DNA of 64,000 nt. It comes from Petrotoga mobilis SJ95 (GTDB lineage: Bacteria > Thermotogota > Thermotogae > Petrotogales > Petrotogaceae). Made by a program: the position numbers and the translations under genes. Each line of letters opens with the position of its first letter. Positions within the stretch are counted from its first letter, which is position 1. The notes below the pieces were generated by a model. The model was not told the DNA's origin. It was given only the letters and a program-made list of their open reading frames with translations, and did not search any database. Shown one piece after another: positions 9,350-17,584 of the stretch. The stretch spans positions 1,898,501 to 1,962,500 of the forward strand of contig NC_010003.1 in the NCBI RefSeq assembly GCF_000018605.1. The letters are read 5' to 3'.

Positions 9350-9893
9350 AAATAACATCTTTCTTACAGGTTCTATAGGTATAGGTAAATCGACGATTAT
9401 ACGTAAAGTGATTAATCAACTATCATTACATGTTTGTGGTTTTTCAGTTGATAGAGAAGGTAAAAAAAATAATTGGAACGCCTTTTATTTAGTAGAAGCA
9501 TCTTCATTTAATAACGGTGATCGATCTAAAAAATCTAAATATAACAGATTTGCCTTCAGAAATGATTACTCTACAAATTGGGAGATAAATATTCAAGTAT
9601 TTAACGAAATTGGTGTAAAACTTCTTACAAACATTGATAATGCTGACATTGTAATAATGGATGAATTGGGAAGATTCGAGTTAACTGCTTACCAGTTCCA
9701 GCAGAAAGTATATGAAGTTTTAAACAGTGATAAACCTGTTTTGGGTGTAATAAAGGATGAATCTAATCCATTTTTGGATAAGATTAGGAATAGAAAAGAT
9801 GTTCAAATATTTAGAGTCCTCCCAGATAACCGTGAAGAAGTTTACAAAAAGGTGCTAAGCCAGATAAAACTAATACTTTCAATAAAGGAGTGA
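9342..9893 (+). CDS. THEP1-like P-loop NTPase
   Basis: This 183-residue P-loop protein has Walker A GSIGIGKST (residues 10-18) and Walker B IVIMDELG (103-110), and a C-terminal NRE motif in PDNREEVYKK, the pattern of THEP1/DUF265 nucleoside-triphosphatases. The start overlaps the hydroxylase gene by 8 bases, and the FMN/ferredoxin gene follows after 4. Such small NTPases recur near molybdenum enzyme genes, so a role in cofactor delivery or enzyme assembly is possible. That is inference from position only. A MobB-like role is an alternative, but the sequence looks closer to THEP1. Confidence 0.72.
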   Translation: MIKNNIFLTGSIGIGKSTIIRKVINQLSLHVCGFSVDREGKKNNWNAFYLVEASSFNNGDRSKKSKYNRFAFRNDYSTNWEINIQVFNEIGVKLLTNIDNADIVIMDELGRFELTAYQFQQKVYEVLNSDKPVLGVIKDESNPFLDKIRNRKDVQIFRVLPDNREEVYKKVLSQIKLILSIKE

Positions 9894-9897
9894 ATTT

Positions 9898-10989
9898 ATG
9901 GCTGATATATCTGTTGATTTACTGGGAATGTTGTTAAAAACACCTGTAATGCCTGCGGCTGGACCACCTATTAAAGATGGAGAGAGTGCTCACAAAGCCA
10001 AAGAAGGAGGAGCTGGTGCGATCGTTACCAAAACGGTTTCCGCCAGAGCAGCAAAAGTTCCAAAACCAAACATGGCTCAAGTAAAAGGAGGGTTTATCAA
10101 TACCGAACTTTGGTCTGAGTTATCCTTAGAACAATGGATTGAAAAAGAATATCCTCAGGTAGTTGAAACAGGGTTGCCGGTGATAATAGGCGTTGGGTAT
10201 ACCTCTGAAGACATAAAAGAAGTAATACCAAAAGTAGAACGGTTCGCTGATGCTTTTGAACTGTCTACACATTACCTTGGTAATGATCCAACCCCCATGA
10301 TTAATAGTATAAGAGCAGCGAAAGAAACTACAGATCTTCCCGTTATGGTAAAACTTAGTCCACAAGTAGATATTCCAAAGTTCGCTAAAGAGGCTGAAAA
10401 CGCCGGTGCAGATGGTTTAGTCTTAATAAACTCTTTCGGTCCTACCTTAGATATTGATTTAGAAAGCGGTAAGCCTTTATTAGGAAGTGAGAATGGTTTT
10501 GGATGGTTATCAGGTCAAGCAATATTCCCTTTAGCTTTGAGATCCGTTTTTGAAGCTGTAAGATCGGTTAATATTCCAGTAGTTGGAGTAGGTGGGATCA
10601 ATACGGGTAAAGAAGCCATAAAGATGATAATGGCAGGAGCCCAAGCTGTACAAGTTTGTACCGCCGCTATTTTGAATGGACCTCAAATATATAAAAAGAT
10701 TACCAATGAAATTGAAAAGTATTTGGACGACCATGATTTTAAGTCTTTAGAGGAAATTAGGGGTATTGCTCAAAAAAATATTGTTAATGAGGCAAATTAT
10801 AATTTGATATTTCCAGCCGTAAACGATGAAAAATGTACAGAATGTGCGCTATGTGTCAAAAGCTGTGTTTACGATGCGATCCATCTCATAAAAGAACTTC
10901 ACAGTGTAAGAATAGATACAAACAAATGCGCTGGTTGTGGATTATGTGTGACAAGATGTAATTTCAATGCTCTGTCCTTATCTTTATAA
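9898..10989 (+). CDS. Dihydroorotate/dihydropyrimidine dehydrogenase-like FMN protein with two 4Fe-4S clusters
   Basis: This 363-residue protein combines a dihydroorotate dehydrogenase-like TIM barrel (about 1-295, with FMN-site features such as VGVGGINTG) with a C-terminal bacterial ferredoxin domain. Cluster ligands are Cys313, 316, 319 and 323, then Cys344, 347, 350 and 354, both in CxxCxxCxxxC form. The layout resembles PreA, the pyrimidine-reducing half of NAD-dependent dihydropyrimidine dehydrogenase. No PreT-like partner is adjacent. Here it may move electrons between the molybdenum hydroxylases and ferredoxin, or reduce a purine breakdown product. Fold confidence is high; function is open. 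Confidence 0.85.
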   Translation: MADISVDLLGMLLKTPVMPAAGPPIKDGESAHKAKEGGAGAIVTKTVSARAAKVPKPNMAQVKGGFINTELWSELSLEQWIEKEYPQVVETGLPVIIGVGYTSEDIKEVIPKVERFADAFELSTHYLGNDPTPMINSIRAAKETTDLPVMVKLSPQVDIPKFAKEAENAGADGLVLINSFGPTLDIDLESGKPLLGSENGFGWLSGQAIFPLALRSVFEAVRSVNIPVVGVGGINTGKEAIKMIMAGAQAVQVCTAAILNGPQIYKKITNEIEKYLDDHDFKSLEEIRGIAQKNIVNEANYNLIFPAVNDEKCTECALCVKSCVYDAIHLIKELHSVRIDTNKCAGCGLCVTRCNFNALSLSL

Positions 10990-11004
10990 AGGGGGAAAAT
11001 ACTA

Positions 11005-12717
11005 TTGTCAAACAAAGATCTTTTACCAATAGCTTTAGGAAAGGAAAAAGCGGATCTAGTATTCAAAAACGGGAAAATAATTGATGTTTTTAACGAAAAA
11101 GTTATAGAAGAGGATTTGGCCATTTCCAATGGTGTAATAATCGGCTTTGGAAAGTATGAAGGTAAGGAAGAAGTTGACTTAGAAGGTAAATTCATATCTC
11201 CGGGGTTTATAGATGCTCATCTGCATTTAGAAAGTGCCATGGTGACAATAGAAGAATTCGCTAAAACGGTTATCCCTTTAGGAACGTTGACTCTTGTTGC
11301 AGATCCACATGAGATAGCAAATGTAGCTGGGAAGGTTGGTATAAAATATTTCTTAACAATCGGGAATAACATACCATGGAATTTTAATTTAATGGTTCCT
11401 TCTTGTGTACCCGTGACCACTTTCGATAAATCAGGATCTGTACTAAATGCAGAGAAAATAAAAGAATTAATTACAGAAGAAAATTTTTTTGGTCTTGGTG
11501 AGGTTATGGACTATGAAGGAGTTATAACAGGTCAAGATTATATTTGGGATAAGATAGAACTCATGAAAGACTATTTCATTGATGGCCATGCTCCAAAATT
11601 ACAAGGAAAAATTTTAAACGCCTATCTTTTAGCTGGAATCATGGCCGATCACGAAACTACATCCCCCAATGAAGCATTAGAAAAGATTTCAAAAGGAATG
11701 TACATAATGGTCAGGGAAGGTTCAGTCACGAGGGATCTTCAGAGTTTGTTACCTGCAATTAACGATAAAAACAACTGTAACTTTTTATTTGCCACAGATG
11801 ACAAACACCCTGAAGACCTTATCTCAGAAGGCCATATAAATTTTATGATTAAAAAGGCTATAAAGCTCGGGATGGAACCATTTAGAGCGATAAAACTTGC
11901 CACTCTAAATGCTGCACGCTCGTTAGGATTACACCGTTTGGGAGGTATTGCTCCAGGATACAAGGCTGATCTTCTAATAATAGATAATTTAGATGAATTG
12001 GGCATTTTCCAAGTGTACAAAGACGGAAAAAAAGTAGCGGAAAATGGGAAAGCCTTATTCCAAGTTAATTCTAATAACTTTGAAAGGCCTCCAACAATTT
12101 TTCATTCTGTAAATATTGCCCCCATTAGAGAAGAGGATTTCAAAATTCCTAAAGGGAAAACTTACCGCGTTATTAACATGATTCAGGATCAGATTATCAC
12201 AGGAGAGGATTTTTTCTCATTTCCAGACAGTTTTGAAGAAGAACGATTTATAAGATATAATATAAATAAAATTGCAGTTGTAGAAAGACACAAAAGTACT
12301 GGAAAGATTGGTTTGGGTTTGATAAGGGGTTTTGGATTAGAGTCTGGTGCCATCGCAAGCTCCATAGCTCATGATTCTCACAACATTATTGTTTTAGGAA
12401 CAAATTCATGCGATATGAAGATAGCAGTAGAAAAAATTGCAGAAATTCAGGGAGGAATTGTGATTGCAAATAATCAAAAAATCGTTGATTTCATCGAACT
12501 ACCCATTGGAGGGCTTATTTCTACCGACCCAATCGGGAAAGTATCTGAAAAACTGCAAGAACTTAGAAAAATTGTCCATAATTTAGGGGTCAAAACGAAT
12601 AGTCCTTTCATGACATTGGCATTTATGGGATTACCAGTGGTTCCCAAATTAAAGATAACTTGTGATGGGTTATACGACGTTGAAAATCATATCTTTGTAT
12701 CATTGGTTGTAAATTGA
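11005..12717 (+). CDS. ade: Adenine deaminase
   Basis: This 570-residue protein matches bacterial Ade, which deaminates adenine to hypoxanthine with a metal centre in an amidohydrolase barrel. The metal-binding DAHLHLES is at residues 70-77, followed by DPHEIANV and the C-terminal adenine deaminase domain ending in a LPVVPKLK-type segment. The start is TTG, with GGGGG 10 bases upstream (10991-10995). In this array it would feed adenine into the hypoxanthine/xanthine oxidation route of the neighbouring hydroxylases. The purine permease follows directly. Confidence 0.96.
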   Translation: MSNKDLLPIALGKEKADLVFKNGKIIDVFNEKVIEEDLAISNGVIIGFGKYEGKEEVDLEGKFISPGFIDAHLHLESAMVTIEEFAKTVIPLGTLTLVADPHEIANVAGKVGIKYFLTIGNNIPWNFNLMVPSCVPVTTFDKSGSVLNAEKIKELITEENFFGLGEVMDYEGVITGQDYIWDKIELMKDYFIDGHAPKLQGKILNAYLLAGIMADHETTSPNEALEKISKGMYIMVREGSVTRDLQSLLPAINDKNNCNFLFATDDKHPEDLISEGHINFMIKKAIKLGMEPFRAIKLATLNAARSLGLHRLGGIAPGYKADLLIIDNLDELGIFQVYKDGKKVAENGKALFQVNSNNFERPPTIFHSVNIAPIREEDFKIPKGKTYRVINMIQDQIITGEDFFSFPDSFEEERFIRYNINKIAVVERHKSTGKIGLGLIRGFGLESGAIASSIAHDSHNIIVLGTNSCDMKIAVEKIAEIQGGIVIANNQKIVDFIELPIGGLISTDPIGKVSEKLQELRKIVHNLGVKTNSPFMTLAFMGLPVVPKLKITCDGLYDVENHIFVSLVVN

Positions 12718-12740
12718 CATTTAAAAAGGGGGTTAAACTT

Positions 12741-14063
12741 ATGGCAAACACTCAGCAAAAAAGTTTTTTTGAAAGGGCTTTCAAGTTAAAAGAGAACGGT
12801 ACAAACGTTAGAACTGAGGTCTTAGCAGGTATCACAACGTTTATGACGATGGCTTATATCATCTTCGTAAACCCTTCTATACTTAGTGATGCAGGAATGC
12901 CTTTCAACGGTGTCTTCATAGCCACTATAGCTGGTGCAATTTTAGGTACCGTCATGATGGCCTTACTTACCAATTATCCGTTTGCATTGGCTTCAGGAAT
13001 GGGTTTGAACGCTTTCTTTGCCTATTCAGTCGTAATAGGTATGGGAGTCTCTTGGCAAACCGCTCTAGGAATAGTATTTATAGAAGGTATAATCTTTATT
13101 GTGCTTAGTGTTACACCTGTAAGAAAGATGATCGTTAATTCGATTCCAATGAGTCTGAAAACGGGGATAAGTTCAGGAATAGGTTTATTTATAGCTTTTA
13201 TAGGTTTGCAAAACGCGGGTATAGTAGTAGCAGATCCTGCAACATTGGTAAGAATGGGAGACTTATTCGCTGGACCAGCTTTAATAGCACTATTAGGCCT
13301 AATTATAACGGGAATTTTACACGCTTTAAGGGTAAAAGGGGCTCTATTGTTGGGAATTATAATCGCTACAATTTTAGGACTATTCAACGGGGTCACACCA
13401 ACACCTGAAGGCGTTGTGGCGTTGCCAAGAATGGCTGATTGGTCTCAAGTTTTGTTCCAACTCGATATTAGATCTGCATTTAATATCGGCATGATAGGTG
13501 TTTTAATTTCTTTCTTATTTGTAGATCTTTTTGATACGGCAGGTACGTTGGTAGGGGTTAGTCAACAAGCGGGTTATTTGAAAGAGGACGGATCTTTACC
13601 AAAAGCAGATAGAGCTCTTTTAGCTGACGCTATCGCTACTACAGGTGGTGCCGTATTTGGAACCAGTACGGTTACAACATACGTTGAATCTGCTTCAGGT
13701 GTCTCAGAAGGCGGAAGAACTGGGTTAACAGGTATAGTCGTGGCTATTTTATTCTTTCTTTCTTTGTTCTTTCAACCTATAATAGCTATAGTTCCAGGTG
13801 CTGCAACAGCACCAGCTTTGATAATCGTCGGCGTAATGATGTTGTCGAATATAAGAAGCATAAAATGGGAAGATTTTACTGAAGTTTTTCCGGCTTTCGT
13901 GGCAATGATAGTAATGCCTTTAACTTATTCTATTTCAAACGGAATAGCTCTAGGCTTTATAACCTATCCTTTAATCAAATTATTCACTGGCAAAGGTAAA
14001 GAAGTTCACTGGTTAGTATACGTTTTGTGTGCTCTTTTTATTGTCTACTTTATTTGGCTTTAA
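12741..14063 (+). CDS. AzgA/PbuG-type purine permease
   Basis: This is a 440-residue multi-spanning membrane protein of the AzgA-like purine permease group (proton symport of adenine, guanine or hypoxanthine). Family segments visible are TTFMTMAYIIFVNPSIL, the ASGMGLNAFFAY re-entrant region, and SFLFVDLFDTAGTL with GTSTVTTYVESASGVSEGG. The ATG at 12741 is 8 bases after GGGGG. An in-frame TTG at 12714 overlaps the ade stop but has no ribosome site. It brings the substrate of the adjoining deaminase and hydroxylases into the cell. Confidence 0.95.
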   Translation: MANTQQKSFFERAFKLKENGTNVRTEVLAGITTFMTMAYIIFVNPSILSDAGMPFNGVFIATIAGAILGTVMMALLTNYPFALASGMGLNAFFAYSVVIGMGVSWQTALGIVFIEGIIFIVLSVTPVRKMIVNSIPMSLKTGISSGIGLFIAFIGLQNAGIVVADPATLVRMGDLFAGPALIALLGLIITGILHALRVKGALLLGIIIATILGLFNGVTPTPEGVVALPRMADWSQVLFQLDIRSAFNIGMIGVLISFLFVDLFDTAGTLVGVSQQAGYLKEDGSLPKADRALLADAIATTGGAVFGTSTVTTYVESASGVSEGGRTGLTGIVVAILFFLSLFFQPIIAIVPGAATAPALIIVGVMMLSNIRSIKWEDFTEVFPAFVAMIVMPLTYSISNGIALGFITYPLIKLFTGKGKEVHWLVYVLCALFIVYFIWL

Positions 14064-14093
14064 ATTTTTTAGGTAAGGAAGTGAAGTTTTACA

Positions 14094-14711
14094 ATGATAT
14101 CAGCGGTGGTATTAGCGGCTGGAGAGTCCCTGAGGATGAAGACTCCAAAACAGATTTTGCCTTGGGGAGACAAAACTGTTCTAGAAACCGTTGTTACTAG
14201 ACTTTTGAAATGTCAATATATAGATGACGAAATAATAGTCGTTTTAGGAGGCAACTTTGAGAAGATAAGCCCCATTTTTTCGAAGTATGAAGACCACCGT
14301 TTGAAAATTGTAAAGAATAACGATTACAAAAAAGGTATGTTAACAAGTGTTTGGAGTGGTTTAAACTCGTTATCCAAAGGTTCTGAATTCACGCTCTTTA
14401 CACTTGGAGACATGCCTTTAATTAAAATTGAAACCTTCAATGAACTTACTAGGTTTGCAATAAATAACAAAACAATCATATCGGCACCTACCTATCAAGG
14501 GAAAAGAGGTCATCCACTGATTGTACATAAAAGTCAGATACCCGATATTTATCAATTATCTGGACCTGGAGGATTAAGAACACTCTTAAGTAATCATCCT
14601 GAAAGGGTATCTCTTCACGAGGTTAACGATGAAGGCATTATCATCGATATCGATACAATTGAAGATTACAATATATATCTAAAAAAACAAAAAGGAGATG
14701 ATAGTGAATGA
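14094..14711 (+). CDS. MocA/YgfJ-like molybdenum cofactor cytidylyltransferase
   Basis: This 205-residue nucleotidyltransferase has the N-terminal signature VVLAAGESLRM with KTPKQILPWGD and the LGDMP metal-binding motif near the middle, then RGHPLIV. Family members attach CMP to molybdopterin (MocA) or belong to the YgfJ group linked with selenium-dependent hydroxylases. MCD-type cofactor is what bacterial xanthine dehydrogenase-family enzymes usually need, so the location fits. Its stop overlaps the next ABC-importer gene (ATGA), which ties that importer to molybdenum metabolism by context. Confidence 0.85.
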   Translation: MISAVVLAAGESLRMKTPKQILPWGDKTVLETVVTRLLKCQYIDDEIIVVLGGNFEKISPIFSKYEDHRLKIVKNNDYKKGMLTSVWSGLNSLSKGSEFTLFTLGDMPLIKIETFNELTRFAINNKTIISAPTYQGKRGHPLIVHKSQIPDIYQLSGPGGLRTLLSNHPERVSLHEVNDEGIIIDIDTIEDYNIYLKKQKGDDSE

Positions 14712-15712
14712 AAAGAATCTCATCCTTTATTTTGATTTTATTTCTTTTAACTTTCACATCAGTTTTATTGTCTGAAACCATAACGGTTATAGATATGGCT
14801 GGAAGGGAGGTAACTGTACCTTCTAAAATTGAACGTATCGTGACAACTTACAAGCCAGCAACTCAATTTGTATTTGCATTAAACGCTCAAAAAATGCTTG
14901 TTGGTGTAGATAATACATCAACAAGAGAAAAATTATTTACTTTAATCTATCCAGAGGTCGAATCTTTAATAGAAGTAGGTTCAAAAAGAGAAGGAGTAAA
15001 TATTGAAACTGTTGCTTCTTTAAATCCAGATTTAGTAATATTATTTCCACATAACCAGGCTGAATTCACCGCTTCCAAATTAGAAACGCTGGGAATCTCC
15101 ACCATTATTATCAATCCCGAAAGTTTAGAAGAAATAAGAGAAACAAATAGACTATTAGGAGAAGTATTAGGATTAGAAGATAGAGCAAAAACAGTAGATG
15201 ACCAGTTTGATAATATTTTAAAAATACTAGAAAAGGCTAAAAATTTGCCTGAGAATCAAAAAAAAGTTGTCTATTTTGCTAATTCTCAACTATTAGATAC
15301 TGTGGGAAAAAATATGATGCAAACTGATATGATAGAATGGGCTGGCGGAATAAATCCCGCTGCAAAGAGCGATGTGGGGTTCATAAAGATATCTCCAGAG
15401 CAGTTAATAGCTTGGAATCCTGATTTTATAGTTACATCCCAAAAATTCCAAGGGGATATAGATCAATTGTATAAAGAAGTAAAATATCAAAACGTTAAGG
15501 CTTTTAAAAACAAACAAATTTATCGTTTCCCTTCGGCCCTTGAACCATGGGATTACCCGAGTCCATCATCTTATTTGGGTATGTTATGGTTAGCAACAAA
15601 AATACATCCTGAACTTTTTTCGGATATTGATTTCGATAAAGTAGCTGACGAATTTTACGATACTTTATACGGAGTTCCATACAGTGAATTGTTATCTAAA
15701 ACTGGAAATTAA
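14708..15712 (+). CDS. FecB/BtuF-type ABC transporter substrate-binding protein (possible molybdate/tungstate)
   Basis: This is a 334-residue secreted binding protein with a signal peptide of about 22 residues (basic start MKRISS, hydrophobic core, likely cut after LLS). There is no lipobox Cys. Two Rossmann-like lobes of the periplasmic-binding PF01497 type follow (VIDMAGREV, ETVASLNPDLVI). Family members carry iron chelates, haem or cobalamin, and one known branch (MolA of Haemophilus) carries molybdate/tungstate. Translational coupling to the MocA-like gene favours Mo/W, but this is inference. The permease and ATPase genes follow. Confidence 0.85.
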   Translation: MKRISSFILILFLLTFTSVLLSETITVIDMAGREVTVPSKIERIVTTYKPATQFVFALNAQKMLVGVDNTSTREKLFTLIYPEVESLIEVGSKREGVNIETVASLNPDLVILFPHNQAEFTASKLETLGISTIIINPESLEEIRETNRLLGEVLGLEDRAKTVDDQFDNILKILEKAKNLPENQKKVVYFANSQLLDTVGKNMMQTDMIEWAGGINPAAKSDVGFIKISPEQLIAWNPDFIVTSQKFQGDIDQLYKEVKYQNVKAFKNKQIYRFPSALEPWDYPSPSSYLGMLWLATKIHPELFSDIDFDKVADEFYDTLYGVPYSELLSKTGN

Positions 15713-15744
15713 ATAACTAAACTTATTTATACGGAGATATTAAT

Positions 15745-16788
15745 ATGCCCATTCGCAATAAGAATCAGACTATAGGTCAACATCAAAAAAGAACACTCCT
15801 CTATCTTTTATTAATTCTGTTATTGGTATTTATTATTTCGCTTTTTGTTGGTAGATACCAAATCTCATTTACTGAAATTACTACAACGATAAAAAACTTA
15901 GTTTTAGGCAATGAGGTAGAAATAAACAACGACTGGCTAGTTTTCTACCACATTCGTTTACCTAGAATTATACTGGTAATATTTGTGGGTTCTGTTTTAT
16001 CTATAACTGGCGCAACATATCAAAGTGTTTTTAGAAACCCACTGGCTTCTCCATCAATTCTTGGTGTATCAGCCGGATCAGCATTTGGAGTAGCCTTAGC
16101 TATCTTATTCAGTGAAGATTTTTTAATCGGTACATACTTATTATCTTTTGTTTTAGGGCTAGTTGCCGTTCTTTTTACTTTTTTCATTTCTGTTTGGAGT
16201 AAAGTAAAAGGGGTTACCGTCCTTGTTCTGGCAGGAATGGCGGTAACCTCTTTCTTCAACGCCTGTGTCTCTTTAGTACAATACTTAGCAGACCCTTACG
16301 AAAAATTACCAAATATAGTTTTTTGGCTAATGGGGAGTTTCAACAGGGCAGGTTGGAGAGAAGTATATATTTCATTATTTACAATGCTTCCAGGGATAAT
16401 AATTCTTCTTATTTTAAGATGGTATTTGAACGTTATGTCTATGGGAGAAGAAGAAGCATTATCCATGGGAATAAATGTACGAAGAATGAGGATTTTATTG
16501 ATCATTGTGAGTACCGTTATGGTTGCTCCCACCGTGGCTGTTGCAGGGCAAATAAGCTGGATTGGGTTAATTACTCCACATATTGCAAGGTATATAATAG
16601 GTGCAAACCATAGATACATGCTTCCTGCAACGTGTATCTTAGGTTCTGTACTCCTGTTAATTATGGACAACATCGCCAGAACAATCACACCCGCAGAAAT
16701 CCCTATAAGTATTGTTACCGCATTTATAGGTGCACCGTTTTTCGTTTATCTTTTATTAAGAAGAAGAGAAAGTGGGTGGAATCAATGA
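15745..16788 (+). CDS. FecCD-family ABC transporter permease
   Basis: This 347-residue integral membrane protein has about nine to ten hydrophobic segments and the FecCD/BtuC signature region (GATYQSVFRNPLASPSILG near residue 90; GLITPHIAR and the final APFFVYLL). It forms the channel for the preceding binding protein and the following ATPase. The stop overlaps the ATPase start (ATGA). The substrate is as uncertain as that of the binding protein. Confidence 0.93.
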   Translation: MPIRNKNQTIGQHQKRTLLYLLLILLLVFIISLFVGRYQISFTEITTTIKNLVLGNEVEINNDWLVFYHIRLPRIILVIFVGSVLSITGATYQSVFRNPLASPSILGVSAGSAFGVALAILFSEDFLIGTYLLSFVLGLVAVLFTFFISVWSKVKGVTVLVLAGMAVTSFFNACVSLVQYLADPYEKLPNIVFWLMGSFNRAGWREVYISLFTMLPGIIILLILRWYLNVMSMGEEEALSMGINVRRMRILLIIVSTVMVAPTVAVAGQISWIGLITPHIARYIIGANHRYMLPATCILGSVLLLIMDNIARTITPAEIPISIVTAFIGAPFFVYLLLRRRESGWNQ

Positions 16789-17546
16789 TATCTGTTAATA
16801 ATATATCTTTTTCTTACGACACTGTTGGAGACACGATTAAAAATATCAGTTTTACTTTGAATAAAGGTGAACTAATTGCTTTGTTAGGGCCCAATGGTTC
16901 AGGTAAATCAACTATACTAAAATGTTTAAACGGCACATTGAAACCAAAAACTGGGGAAATATACATAGAAAATTACAATATTAAAGATCTTAGTTATAAA
17001 GAAATAGCAAAACTTATAAGTGTAGTTCCTCAAGAACACTCTGCTGTATTTTCATACCTTGTGATAGATATAGTAGCCATGGGAATTACTCCCTATCTTT
17101 CTTTTGGAAGGATGCCTACAAAAAAAGATTATAAGGAGGCATATACAAAGTTAGAATTTTTTAATATTCAACACCTTGCTGAAAAGAATTATAACCAATT
17201 GAGTGGTGGAGAGAAACAGTTGGTGCTAATTGCACGAGCTTTGATGCAAGATACAGATTACTTGATCATGGATGAACCTACGTCTCATTTGGATTTTAAG
17301 AATCAACATCTATTAATGAAAGAATTAAAAAAATTGAGTGAAAACGGAAAAGGAGTTATTACAGCACTTCATGATCCTAATCTTGCTTTAAGATTCTGTG
17401 ATAGAATAATAATGGTAAAAAATGGTGAAGTAATTTGTAGCGGTGAAAAAACCGAAGTGATGAACTCACAAAATTTACAAATCCTCTACGACGTACCGGT
17501 TTCGATGAACAAGGTGAAAGACGTAAGCATAATATACATAAACTAA
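16785..17546 (+). CDS. FecE/BtuD-type ABC transporter ATPase
   Basis: This 253-residue ATPase has Walker A GPNGSGKST (residues 34-42), signature LSGGEKQ, Walker B LIMDEPTSHLD and a later switch His in ALHDPN. The frame is open back to 16632, but ATG 16785 overlaps the permease stop and starts the ABC homology (MISVNNISFSYD). It completes the three-gene importer and ends the long purine/molybdenum array. Confidence 0.94.
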   Translation: MISVNNISFSYDTVGDTIKNISFTLNKGELIALLGPNGSGKSTILKCLNGTLKPKTGEIYIENYNIKDLSYKEIAKLISVVPQEHSAVFSYLVIDIVAMGITPYLSFGRMPTKKDYKEAYTKLEFFNIQHLAEKNYNQLSGGEKQLVLIARALMQDTDYLIMDEPTSHLDFKNQHLLMKELKKLSENGKGVITALHDPNLALRFCDRIIMVKNGEVICSGEKTEVMNSQNLQILYDVPVSMNKVKDVSIIYIN

Positions 17547-17584
17547 TAAAATATTAAAAGTTTATATCTTTAGAAGGTGAAATT

